From NCBI GenBank assembly GCA_003538975.1, contig DPQQ01000010.1, forward strand, positions 98,944 through 130,284: 31,341 nt of DNA, read 5' to 3'. The notes beneath the pieces were generated by a model. The model saw only the letters and a program-made list of their open reading frames with translations, ran no database searches and was not told where the DNA came from. This document shows positions 17,108 to 24,132 of the stretch, one piece after another (the stretch's first letter is position 1; each line of letters starts with the position of its first letter). The DNA is from Clostridiales bacterium (lineage in GTDB: Bacteria; Bacillota; Clostridia; Christensenellales; Borkfalkiaceae). The position numbers and the translations under genes are program-made.

Positions 17108-17149
17108 AAAAAGTTCCGCCGCGGCTATATGTCCGATGCGGAGCTTTTT
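17108..17149 (+). terminator. Intrinsic terminator after ABC exporter
   Basis: AAAAAGTTCCGC pairs with GCGGAGCTTTTT (12 bp, one U-G pair) around an 18-base loop; the distal T-run serves as the tail. Confidence 0.78.
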
Positions 17150-17261
17150 ATATGGCAAGCATTTTATAATTGACGTTTTTGCGGCGGTTACGGAATATCG
17201 TCGTTTTTAATAAAAATTGACGCAAATAACGTGATTTAAACAAAAGTTATCAGAAAACCCC

Positions 17262-17290
17262 TTGCAAAAATTAAGATTATATGTTATAAT
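17262..17290 (+). promoter_or_regulatory. Promoter for 17323 membrane protein
   Basis: TTGCAA (17262-17267) and a perfect TATAAT (17285-17290) with a 17-base spacer. The ribosome site AAAGGG follows, just before the ATG. Confidence 0.78.
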
Positions 17291-17322
17291 CTGCTCGTTT
17301 ATTTTTAATAAAGGGTAATAAT

Positions 17323-17925
17323 ATGGTTTTAAGAATAATCTGTAATATAATAACTTTATTATCGTCGGTTTGTTGCGTTGCGTTTCTGACGGCAAGGTTG
17401 ATTATTTTTCCGAAAAAGTATAATTTGAAGATAAAATCGGGGGAAATCGCCAAAGCTGAAAACGAAGTTTTCACCGCGACGGGAAAGTATAAAAATAACG
17501 CCGAGTTGTTTTCAAAAAGCGACTATGCAAAATACGATGAAAACGAAAAATTAACTCAAAAAACGAGCTTTTTCAGCCGATATATTTCTATCAACTGTCT
17601 GATAACGTTGATAACGATGATAATCGGAATAATTGCGTGCTGTTTCGACGGAGTGCCTTATAACGAAGATACTATAAGCGGTTTTTCGGTATGGCTCACG
17701 GTGGCGGTTTGTATCGCTATGTTTATCTTTTTGTTTGTCTATAATAAGATTTTTATGGCAAAATACGATATTCCGAAGTGGGAAAAAAGAAACAGAGTAA
17801 CGGTATCGCACGGACTCACGAGCATGGTCGAAATCTCTTTTGCGGCTTCCCTTTTTACGGCGATTTTGCTTTCGATTAACGTAAATTTGGCGGTACATGT
17901 GATTTATACTTGGATTATTATGTGA
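17323..17925 (+). CDS. Four-helix membrane protein of unknown function
   Basis: A 200-residue protein I do not recognise. Hydrophobic segments lie at about 2-29, 88-107, 121-143 and 170-198. A hydrophilic loop of about 55 residues (32-86) sits between the first two. The C-terminus is a membrane segment ending at a bare WIIM. It has its own promoter, a good AAAGGG ribosome site and a shared terminator, so it is a single-gene unit. There is no catalytic motif. It could be a sensor or small transporter component; nothing nearby hints at its job. Confidence 0.78.
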   Translation: MVLRIICNIITLLSSVCCVAFLTARLIIFPKKYNLKIKSGEIAKAENEVFTATGKYKNNAELFSKSDYAKYDENEKLTQKTSFFSRYISINCLITLITMIIGIIACCFDGVPYNEDTISGFSVWLTVAVCIAMFIFLFVYNKIFMAKYDIPKWEKRNRVTVSHGLTSMVEISFAASLFTAILLSINVNLAVHVIYTWIIM

Positions 17926-17940
17926 CTTTAATAAAAACAA

Positions 17941-17969
17941 AAAAAGACGAAGAACCCTTCGTCTTTTTT
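17941..17969. terminator. Bidirectional terminator
   Basis: A perfect 12-bp stem, AAAAAGACGAAG with CTTCGTCTTTTT (loop AACC), with A and T runs on either side. It lies between the converging membrane protein and GH43-like genes. Confidence 0.9.
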
Positions 17970-18015
17970 AATGCGGCTGAAATGCCGGATTTATTTTATA
18001 ATATATTATAGAAAA

Positions 18016-18951
18016 TTATAAAGAATTTTCTTTTCTCACGGCGGTGAGTTTTTCGCCGTCGACTATGAGTTTGCAGATTCTCGCGGTGCGTTTATCTTCG
18101 CCGGGGGCTTCGGTAACGCCTTTGTCTCTTCCGTGGTAAACTACGTAATATTCGCCGTTATATTTTATAACGCTGTTGTGTCCGGTGCCTTCTTCAAACT
18201 CGTTTCTGGCGATAAGCGGAGCGTAAACGTTGTCGGCGGGGTGTTTTTTGAATTTGACTTTGGTAAGATCGGTTTCGTTCGTCTTAGCGACGGCGTAACC
18301 TAAATAGTAATATTTACTCTGATAGCAGTTGCCGGAGTATATGACGTACTGATAATCGCCTTCCTTAAAATAGAACGCACCCTCGAGCGTGTGCCAGTCT
18401 TTGCCGTCACCGAAGCGGTTTTTCATAAAAATTTCTTCCTCGAGCGTAGGCTTTACGACGGGTACGGGGTGACCGGAAACGTGTTCGGGATCGGTCATTT
18501 TGTCGACGCATATATAAGTTCCTATTCTTTCGCCTTCGTAATCGTTGGTCGAATAAAAAATGTAAAGTCCCGATTCGTTTTCGACAACGTGCGAGTCGAT
18601 GGAGAAGGGCTTGATAAGCGGCTTCGCGTTTACAAAAGGTCCTTCGGGCGAGTCGGACGAGGCAACGTACATGGTCTGCATGTGGGCGTCTTCTTCCGGT
18701 TCGTTCATGCAGGAAACGTACATATAGTATTTGCCGTGAGTCCTGATTACCGACGGCGCCCAGAACTGCTTTTTGCCTTCGAGTATGAAGACTTTGCCTA
18801 TGTCTTTATATTCGCCGGTGAGCGAGTCCGCTTTATAAGCCTGCACGCCGTGTCCCGATGTGCAGTAAATGTAAAATTTGCCGTCCGCTTCTAAAATAAA
18901 CGGATCGGGTTGGAATGTTTGTTTTACTTTGGTTTCGTCAATAAGTTTCAT
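18016..18951 (-). CDS. Glycoside hydrolase family 43-like enzyme, cytoplasmic
   Basis: A five-bladed-propeller glycosidase of 311 residues. The GH43 carboxylate triad fits: Asp 16 (QPDPFIL), Asp 119 (SIDSH) and Glu 190 (TLEGAFYF), plus HNSVIKYNGEYYVVYHGR near the end. Members cleave arabinan, xylan-derived or galactan oligosaccharides; which applies here is not clear. There is no signal peptide, so it should act on short oligosaccharides inside the cell. It stands alone, without a sugar transporter, between two terminators and its own promoter. The ribosome site GGAG lies 9 bases before the ATG. GH117-like or related propeller families are less likely alternatives. Confidence 0.85.
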   Translation of the reverse strand: MKLIDETKVKQTFQPDPFILEADGKFYIYCTSGHGVQAYKADSLTGEYKDIGKVFILEGKKQFWAPSVIRTHGKYYMYVSCMNEPEEDAHMQTMYVASSDSPEGPFVNAKPLIKPFSIDSHVVENESGLYIFYSTNDYEGERIGTYICVDKMTDPEHVSGHPVPVVKPTLEEEIFMKNRFGDGKDWHTLEGAFYFKEGDYQYVIYSGNCYQSKYYYLGYAVAKTNETDLTKVKFKKHPADNVYAPLIARNEFEEGTGHNSVIKYNGEYYVVYHGRDKGVTEAPGEDKRTARICKLIVDGEKLTAVRKENSL

Positions 18952-18984
18952 ATTAAAATCTCCGTATAAAAATCTCTTTGGTCA

Positions 18985-19016
18985 ATAAAAGCTTGGTTAT
19001 TAAAAACAGCTTTTAT
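18985..19016 (-). promoter_or_regulatory. Inverted repeat in GH43 leader
   Basis: Perfect 9-base arms ATAAAAGCT and AGCTTTTAT, separated by 14 bases, 34-65 bases upstream of the GH43 ATG. It could be an operator or an RNA hairpin. Confidence 0.45.
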
Positions 19017-19051
19017 ATATCGGGTTGTTTTAAAGCCTGTATTCAAGCGAC

Positions 19052-19074
19052 TTTATGGCAACGTCCGCCATAAA
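19052..19074 (-). promoter_or_regulatory. Candidate operator at GH43 transcription start
   Basis: Perfect inverted repeat TTTATGGC-N7-GCCATAAA. With the predicted promoter, the transcription start (near 19070) falls inside it. This is the normal position for a repressor site, e.g. for a LacI-type sugar regulator. The regulator is not in the window. Confidence 0.55.
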
Positions 19075-19076
19075 AC

Positions 19077-19105
19077 AGTTTAAAATATTTTTTCGCCGTT
19101 GTCAA
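19077..19105 (-). promoter_or_regulatory. Promoter for GH43 gene
   Basis: Minus strand TTGACA (19105-19100) and TAAACT (19082-19077), spacer 17 bases. The leader of about 120 bases contains the two inverted repeats. Confidence 0.68.
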
Positions 19106-19248
19106 TAGCAGGTTAAAAATAAACGGCATAAAACATTTTTTTGTTCTTTTATTGTATGAAATAATTATTAAACGATATTGATAAGTAACATTTTACAGCG
19201 GAATGTATAAAAAATATGATTATTTAACAAAAAATTTGCGGTTACCTA
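19106..19248. other. Central part of the 18952-19338 intergenic region
   Basis: The divergent gap between the GH43 gene and glpK holds the two promoters described. The AT-rich middle shows no open frame with a ribosome site and no clear structure. It is probably promoter-upstream DNA. Confidence 0.4.
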
Positions 19249-19277
19249 TTGAAAACGCCTGAAAAATATACTAAAAT
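19249..19277 (+). promoter_or_regulatory. Promoter for glpK operon
   Basis: TTGAAA (19249-19254) and TAAAAT (19272-19277) with a 17-base spacer, giving a leader of about 55 bases before glpK. Confidence 0.7.
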
Positions 19278-19338
19278 AATATTAAAGGCAATACTACAAA
19301 AACGCAGACGCTAATATAATGCAACGGGAGAAAAAATT

Positions 19339-20796
19339 TTGAGTTACATAATAGCCATTGACGAAGGCACCACTTCTACGAGAGCGATGCTTTACGATAC
19401 CGATAAAAAAGCGTTCGTCGATCACGAGTCGAGAAAGCTCCACCAGTTTTATCCTAAAGCCGGTTGGGTTGAAGAAGACGCTTCCGAAATATACGCGAAC
19501 ACAGTCGCCGCGCTTCTCGATCTGTCGGGAAGGGTTGAGGTAAAAGACGTTTTGTCCATAGCGATAACCAACCAGCGCGAAACGGTTATAATGTGGGACA
19601 GACTGACGGGCAGACCTGTTTACAACGCCATAGTATGGCAGTGCCGCAGAACGGCGGATTATTGCAAGGAGATCCCGGCGGAGTTTGTTGAAAAGATAAG
19701 AGATAAAACGGGACTCGTAGTTGACGCATACTTTTCTGCAACCAAAATAAAGTGGCTTTTAAATAACGTACCCGAAGCGAAAGAACTTATGGAAAACGGC
19801 AGGCTTTGCGCCGGCACGGTGGACAGCTATCTTATTTTTAAGCTCACGGGCGAATTTGCCACCGATTATACGAACGCTTCGAGAACGATGCTGTTCAATA
19901 TAAAAACTCTCGGTTGGGATAAAGAACTTTTAGATTACTTCGGTATTCCAGAAAGTATTCTTCCGACGGTAAAAAGTTCCACCGATATTTACGGTTATAC
20001 CGAAATTCTCGGGAAGAAAATCCCCGTAGCTGGCGTTGCCGGCGATCAGCAGGCGTCGCTTTTCGGACAGAATTGTACAAGCCCGGGCGAAGCGAAAATA
20101 ACTTACGGCACCGGTATGTTTTTGTTGTTCAATACGGGCGATACGGTGTGTAAGTCGAAAACGAAGATGATTACAACCATAGGCTATTCTGTTAAAGATA
20201 AAATCGTTTACGCTCTCGAAGGCAGCGTATTCAACGCCGGCAGCGCGATAAAGTGGGCGAGAGACAATCTTAAACTCTTCGATCGCTCCGCCGCTTCCGA
20301 AAGAATGGCTCTTTCCGTACCGGACAACGGAGGCGTGTACGTTATCCCGGCGTTTTCGGGACTGGGCGCGCCGTACTGGAAAGCCGACGCCACCGGTATC
20401 ATTACGGGAATAACCGGCGGAACCAATTCTGATCACATAGTCCGCGCCATACTTGAGAGCATGGCTTACGCGGCGAAAGATTTGTGTAAAAACATGGAAG
20501 CCGACAGCGGTTACGATTTAGCCGTGATAAGGGCGGACGGCGGAGCTTCGGCAAACGACTTTCTGATGCAGTTTCAGTCGGACGTTCTGAACGTAGCCAT
20601 CGACAGACCGCTCGAGAGAGAAAGCACCGCACTCGGAGCGGTATACCTGTCGGCGATAGCGATAAACGCGATGAGCGAAGAAGAAGCGGATTCTTTGAGA
20701 AAGACCGAAAAACTCTTTGTTCCGTCAGAGGACAGAGAAAAATTTGAAAATTATTATAAAGGCTATCTTAAAGCCATAGAGAGGTGTTTATTATGA
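19339..20796 (+). CDS. glpK: Glycerol kinase
   Basis: Phosphorylates glycerol to sn-glycerol 3-phosphate in the cytoplasm. The FGGY-family protein of 485 residues shows AIDEGTTSTRAMLYD at the ATP site, GWVEEDA, NAIVWQCRRT, AGVAGDQQASLFGQ, ITYGTGMFLL, SGLGAPYW and the C-terminal RADGGASANDFLMQFQ. The start is TTG at 19339, supported by GGGAG 8 bases upstream. The loop before AGVAGDQQ (SSTDIYGYTEILGKKIPV) lacks the His phosphorylated by the PTS protein HPr in many Gram-positive GlpK proteins, so PTS control may be absent. No glpF or glpD is in the window. Its stop overlaps the next gene's ATG (ATGA). Confidence 0.96.
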   Translation: MSYIIAIDEGTTSTRAMLYDTDKKAFVDHESRKLHQFYPKAGWVEEDASEIYANTVAALLDLSGRVEVKDVLSIAITNQRETVIMWDRLTGRPVYNAIVWQCRRTADYCKEIPAEFVEKIRDKTGLVVDAYFSATKIKWLLNNVPEAKELMENGRLCAGTVDSYLIFKLTGEFATDYTNASRTMLFNIKTLGWDKELLDYFGIPESILPTVKSSTDIYGYTEILGKKIPVAGVAGDQQASLFGQNCTSPGEAKITYGTGMFLLFNTGDTVCKSKTKMITTIGYSVKDKIVYALEGSVFNAGSAIKWARDNLKLFDRSAASERMALSVPDNGGVYVIPAFSGLGAPYWKADATGIITGITGGTNSDHIVRAILESMAYAAKDLCKNMEADSGYDLAVIRADGGASANDFLMQFQSDVLNVAIDRPLERESTALGAVYLSAIAINAMSEEEADSLRKTEKLFVPSEDREKFENYYKGYLKAIERCLL

Positions 20797-21686
20797 AAAC
20801 CGTAGAATTTACCGCAAAAGACGGCAAAAAATTATCCGTAAAAGTCTGGGAAGCCGAAAACCCGAAAATGCTTCTCCAGATTTCTCACGGAATGGTCGAA
20901 CACGCGGGGCGTTACGACGCTTTTGCGAGATACCTTTCGGAAAACGGAATAACCGTTTTTGCCGACGATCACCGCGCACACGGCGATACTGCCGAAGTTT
21001 TAGGATATGACGACGGCGATATTTTCGCTTCGACTTTATCGGATCTTCACGAACTGACTCTTTATTTTAAGGAACAGTATAAACTTCCGGTAGTTCTTTT
21101 CGGACACAGTTACGGATCCTTCCTTTCGCAAGCGTATCTCGAAAATTATTCCGCCGATATAGAAGGCATAGTTATAGGCGGCTCGTGCTATATGAAAAAC
21201 GCGTCGGTACCCGCAGGCAAGTTTATAGCGAATATAGGTTATGTTTTCAAGGGTAAAACTAAACCTGCGAAAATGCTCGAAAGCGCGACCTTCAAAAGTT
21301 ACGAAAAGAAGCTCGGCGGTTCGTTTATTTCGTCCATTCCCGAAGAAGTAGAGCGTTATGAACGTGACGAAAAGTGCAATTTTACATGTTCTTACGCATT
21401 TTATAAATACTTTTTTAAGGGTTTATCCAAGCTTTATAACAAAAAGAAGCTTGAAAACGTAAATATTCCCGTTCTGCTTATTTCCGGCGAAAACGATCCG
21501 GTCGGAAACTACGGCAAAGGGGTAAGACGTCTCGAAGAATGTTACGTCGAAAACGGCATAAGCGTTACGACCGTTTTGTATAAAGGCGTAAGACACGAAT
21601 ATCTTAACGACACTTCGAGAAGCGCGGCTTATGAAGAAATATTAAAGTTCGCTTTAGACACTCTTGAAACAAAGAAAGAAGATTAA
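20793..21686 (+). CDS. Alpha/beta hydrolase, monoacylglycerol lipase-like (S33 family)
   Basis: Serine hydrolase of 297 residues. The order of motifs is SHGMVEHAGRYDAFARYL, the oxyanion/HG region (DDHRAHGDT), nucleophile elbow GHSYGS (Ser 106), Asp 235 in SGENDPVG, and His 268 in GVRHEY. This is the Hydrolase_4/monoacylglycerol lipase arrangement; lysophospholipase activity is also possible. There is no signal peptide. The ATG overlaps the glpK stop by four bases with GAGAGG 8 bases upstream; a GTG three codons earlier overlaps that site. The coupling to glycerol kinase suggests glycerol release from monoacylglycerol followed by phosphorylation. Confidence 0.88.
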   Translation: MKTVEFTAKDGKKLSVKVWEAENPKMLLQISHGMVEHAGRYDAFARYLSENGITVFADDHRAHGDTAEVLGYDDGDIFASTLSDLHELTLYFKEQYKLPVVLFGHSYGSFLSQAYLENYSADIEGIVIGGSCYMKNASVPAGKFIANIGYVFKGKTKPAKMLESATFKSYEKKLGGSFISSIPEEVERYERDEKCNFTCSYAFYKYFFKGLSKLYNKKKLENVNIPVLLISGENDPVGNYGKGVRRLEECYVENGISVTTVLYKGVRHEYLNDTSRSAAYEEILKFALDTLETKKED

Positions 21687-21705
21687 AAAAATAAATAAAA
21701 ATAAT

Positions 21706-21735
21706 AAAAACAGCCGTTACACAACGGCTGTTTTT
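21706..21735. terminator. Terminator after glpK-hydrolase operon
   Basis: A perfect 13-bp stem, AAAAACAGCCGTT with AACGGCTGTTTTT (loop ACAC). It works best in the plus direction and could also serve minus-strand transcripts arriving from the gene at 21896-22228. Confidence 0.92.
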
Positions 21736-21895
21736 ATATTAAATGGCTTTAATATTCGATTTTATATTTATTTTTTGCCTGTTTTACATTAAATAAGATA
21801 CAGGATAGGAATATCTGATACTATATAATGCGGACAGTATAATATAAAATTACATACGTTGTATAATGGCGTTTATTTTTAAGTGTATTTTCTGG

Positions 21896-22228
21896 TTAAT
21901 TATCCGGCTCGTTATTTACGATTTTTTTTGCGTAAATCGTGGTCTTTTTGGGAATATAGCTATCCTTGAACGCTTCAAGGCGTTCCAGCCATATCCACTC
22001 GACGTCTTCAAATCCTTTTACGTTACGGATTATCGTGCCGCAAAAACAAATTTTCGGCAGTTCCACGCCTTCCGCCTTTTCCCATTCGCCGTGAACAATA
22101 TCGACGAGCGACGCTTCTCTTAAGTTTTTAAGGCTTTTTGCGTTTCTGTAACCGAGCTTTTCGAGTTCGTTGTAAATTTTCCACATATTGCGTGTTTCAA
22201 GTATTTTTTGTAATGTTTCTTTATTCAT
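21896..22228 (-). CDS. Unknown protein behind SAM-clan-like leader
   Basis: I do not recognise this 110-residue protein. It begins MNKETLQKILETRNMWKIYN, is soluble-looking, and has two short helical regions before an ICFCG segment (two Cys), a Trp pair in EWIWLERLEAF, and a basic C-terminus. No signal peptide or membrane helix. I start at the ATG at 22228 (AGG about 10 bases upstream). An ATG at 22288 would place the start inside a terminator hairpin, so it is rejected. Its leader carries a promoter, an aptamer-like fold and an intrinsic terminator, so its expression is likely controlled by premature termination. Function unknown; a link to sulphur or methyl metabolism would follow if the ligand is SAM. 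Confidence 0.72.
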   Translation of the reverse strand: MNKETLQKILETRNMWKIYNELEKLGYRNAKSLKNLREASLVDIVHGEWEKAEGVELPKICFCGTIIRNVKGFEDVEWIWLERLEAFKDSYIPKKTTIYAKKIVNNEPDN

Positions 22229-22276
22229 TGCCGTTTTTCCTTGTATTTCTTTATGGTTTACATAAAAAGTAGCAAC

Positions 22277-22302
22277 AAAAAAGCCCATCGTACGACGGGC
22301 TT
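22277..22302 (-). terminator. Riboswitch-style intrinsic terminator
   Basis: On the minus strand, AAGCCCGTC-GTAC-GATGGGCTT (9-bp stem with one G-U) followed by TTTTTT. It lies 49 bases before the start codon of the downstream gene, so it would abort that gene unless an antiterminator forms. Confidence 0.85.
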
Positions 22303-22402
22303 AAAATCGAAAAACATAACCCATCGTTCAAGCTTTGCCACCTTGCAAACGCAGGTTGGCGTATGGTCGACGGGCTTGTCCCTCGCATACTCTTTATGGT
22401 TA
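22303..22402 (-). promoter_or_regulatory. Structured leader, probable SAM-I-clan riboswitch aptamer
   Basis: Read on the minus strand. P1: AACCAT (22401-22396) with ATGGGTT (22324-22318). P2: GTATG (22390-22386) with CATAC (22365-22361). P3: GCC-A-ACC with GGT-GGC (22360-22354, 22342-22337) plus TGC-GTTT-GCA. Pseudoknot: loop CAAGC (22378-22374) with GCTTG (22333-22329). Conserved-looking parts are AAAGAG, GAGGGAC, GCCC, CCAACC and GGTGGCAA, in the order seen in SAM-I (GAGGGAC, GCCC, GGCAACC, GGTGCCAA). It differs by flipped G-C pairs, no P4 and no clear kink-turn. ACGATGGG (22327-22320) can pair with CCCGTCGT (22299-22292) as antiterminator. P1 formation would block it, so the switch would be OFF with ligand. 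Confidence 0.65.
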
Positions 22403-22407
22403 AATTT

Positions 22408-22436
22408 ATTTTACGAAATAATTTTTATTTTGTCAA
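22408..22436 (-). promoter_or_regulatory. Consensus promoter for riboswitch-like transcript
   Basis: Minus strand TTGACA (22436-22431) and TAAAAT (22413-22408), 17-base spacer. The predicted start, near 22401, is exactly where the P1 helix begins. Confidence 0.86.
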
Positions 22437-22587
22437 GCGTTTTTTGTTAAAGTCGTCAAAAATGCCGGTTTCGTCGTTATCGACGATCCGAATCGATCTG
22501 ATTTTTACCCAAAAAAACTGCGATTCTACAAAGGATGAAAAATAAATATAAAACGAGTGTTTTAAATAAGCAAATTATATAAACTTG
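22437..22587. other. Upstream part of divergent gap before trkA
   Basis: Between the minus-strand leader and trkA. A 15-codon frame starting at an ATG after AAAGG (near 22536) exists but is too short to support. I see no other structure. Confidence 0.35.
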
Positions 22588-22596
22588 TGATATAAT
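22588..22596 (+). promoter_or_regulatory. Extended -10 promoter for trkA
   Basis: TG-A-TATAAT matches an extended -10 element (TG at 22588-22589, TATAAT at 22591-22596). There is no good -35 box. The leader is about 70 bases. Confidence 0.55.
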
Positions 22597-22674
22597 ATAC
22601 AGAAGTATTATCGGAAATGTGAACGATTATTATTAAAACTTTATTATAACGCTTAAAATAAAAAGGAATAAAAA

Positions 22675-24036
22675 ATGAAGATTGTAATTTGCGGTTGCGG
22701 AAAAATCGGCAAAACGGTGCTTTCGTATCTCGTAAAAGAAGAACACGACGTCGTGGCGATAGACAGTAATCCGACGGTCGTCGAACACGTAAACAACTCC
22801 TTCGACGTCAGGGCGATTCTGGCTAACGGGACGGAGTACGGCGTTCTTAAAGAAGCCGGCGTAGACAAGGCGGACTTGTTTATCGCGACTACGGACTCGG
22901 ACGAAGTAAACATGCTCGTATGCTATCTCGCAAAAAAGATGGGTGCCGATCATACAGTTGCGAGAATAAGAGATTTAGGTCATAACGAAGACAATCTCGC
23001 GTTTTTAAGAAGAGAACTCGGCATAGATCTTATAGTCAATCCCGAAAAGGCCGTTGCGGAAGCAATATTCAACATATTAAAACTCCCTACGGCAAGTAAA
23101 GTCGAAACGTTTTCTTCACGCCAGATAGAACTTGTCGAGTGTTACGTCAAAAAAAGTTCTAAATACATAGACAAACCGTTGTTTGAAATACGCAAAAGCG
23201 TAGGCGAAAAGTTTCTTGTAGCAGTTTTAAAGCGCGGCGACGAAGTTATAATCCCCAACGGTAACTTTGTACTTAAAGAGGGCGATAAAATAGGTATAGT
23301 TGCTCTTTCGCGCTCGGTGAACAAAGCGTTCGATATTGTTGGGGAACAGTCTAAACCGCTCAAAAACGTTATGATTATGGGCGGCGGAAGAATTTCGTGC
23401 TATCTTGCCGAAATGCTTTTATCCGCACGTAACGGCGTAAAGATGATAGAAAAAAGCCCCGAAGTCTGCGATAAGATTTTAGAAAATCTGCCGGAATCTT
23501 TACATCTTATAAAGGGCGACGGCATGGATCAGACTCTTTTGTCGGAAGAAGGTATTTCTTCGACGGACGCGTTTGTCGCACTTACGGGGAGAGACGAAGA
23601 CAACATTCTTATATCGTTTTACGCAAGATCCAAAAACGTACCCAAGGTTGTAGCAAAGGTAAACGACGACGGTCTCGCTTCGATATCCGAAAAGTTGGGG
23701 CTCGAATCTTCGCTGTCGACCAAGAACATAACCGCCGACATCGTGGTGAAGTATGCGAGAGCGCTCGAAAAGTCCAAGGGCAGTCATATCGAAACGTTAT
23801 ACTCCGTTATGGGCGGCAGGGCGGAAGTTCTCGAATTCAGAGTTCTGGAAGGTTTCAAAGAGACAGGTATCCCCGTAAAAGACCTTAAAATCGCGAAAGG
23901 CGTTCTTATCGCCGGCATAATAAGGGGCAGAACGGCACTTATTCCGAGCGGAAACGACGTTATATTTCCCGAAGATAAGGTGGTAATAATAACCTCCGAA
24001 AAGGGTTTCAATTCGCTTTCGGATATATTCGAATAA
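22675..24036 (+). CDS. trkA: Trk potassium uptake regulatory subunit TrkA
   Basis: Cytoplasmic ring protein that binds NAD(H)/nucleotides and gates the TrkH channel. The 453-residue protein has two RCK modules: the first Rossmann motif GCGKIG is at 7-12, the first RCK_C region at about 140-215, then the second Rossmann region (VMIMGGGRISCYLAEMLL) near 228-245 and a second RCK_C to the end (residues about 370-453). The second motif ends in Ser instead of Gly. This double-RCK layout identifies TrkA rather than single-RCK KtrA. trkH follows after 85 bases, with a hairpin and a small possible leader frame in the gap. Confidence 0.95.
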   Translation: MKIVICGCGKIGKTVLSYLVKEEHDVVAIDSNPTVVEHVNNSFDVRAILANGTEYGVLKEAGVDKADLFIATTDSDEVNMLVCYLAKKMGADHTVARIRDLGHNEDNLAFLRRELGIDLIVNPEKAVAEAIFNILKLPTASKVETFSSRQIELVECYVKKSSKYIDKPLFEIRKSVGEKFLVAVLKRGDEVIIPNGNFVLKEGDKIGIVALSRSVNKAFDIVGEQSKPLKNVMIMGGGRISCYLAEMLLSARNGVKMIEKSPEVCDKILENLPESLHLIKGDGMDQTLLSEEGISSTDAFVALTGRDEDNILISFYARSKNVPKVVAKVNDDGLASISEKLGLESSLSTKNITADIVVKYARALEKSKGSHIETLYSVMGGRAEVLEFRVLEGFKETGIPVKDLKIAKGVLIAGIIRGRTALIPSGNDVIFPEDKVVIITSEKGFNSLSDIFE

Positions 24037-24088
24037 ACATTTATCCGATTATAAAAATAAAGCTCGGCTAAATAAAATTTCAAAGGAT

Positions 24089-24121
24089 AGGGGAGCGTGA
24101 GTCAACGCTTCGGCTTGAATA
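24089..24121 (+). promoter_or_regulatory. Hairpin between ribosome site and trkH ATG
   Basis: The strong site AGGGGAG (24089-24095) is 26 bases from the ATG at 24122, too far to act directly. A 6-bp hairpin (GAGCGT with ACGCTT, 24093-24110) lies between, and overlaps the ribosome site. A stop codon is in frame just upstream of the ATG. Translation may be structure-dependent or re-initiated. Confidence 0.45.
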
Positions 24122-24132
24122 ATGAATTTTAA
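24097..24132 (+). CDS. Possible leader peptide overlapping trkH start
   Basis: A 12-codon frame from a GTG with AAAGGA 9 bases upstream, encoding MSQRFGLNNEF. Its stop falls 8 bases inside trkH. It may carry ribosomes to the trkH start. Too short to be sure. Confidence 0.22.
   Translation: MSQRFGLNNEF

Noticed and set aside
18391..18894. Plus-strand frame of 167 residues opposite the GH43 gene
   Set aside because: Antisense to a gene with intact family motifs; Val/Phe/Arg-rich composition and no ribosome site.
21866..22123. Plus-strand frame of 85 residues opposite the unknown gene
   Set aside because: No ribosome site. The minus strand has the promoter, leader and ribosome site, so that is the coding strand.
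22229..22288. Longer start for the unknown gene at 22288
   Set aside because: The ATG lies in the terminator stem of the leader and has no ribosome site; the extra residues read as hairpin sequence.
22261..22450. tRNA, T-box or CRISPR-like repeat reading of the duplicated CCCATCG segments
   Set aside because: No T-box AGGGTGG motif, no cloverleaf and only two copies; the duplication is explained by antiterminator/terminator pairing.
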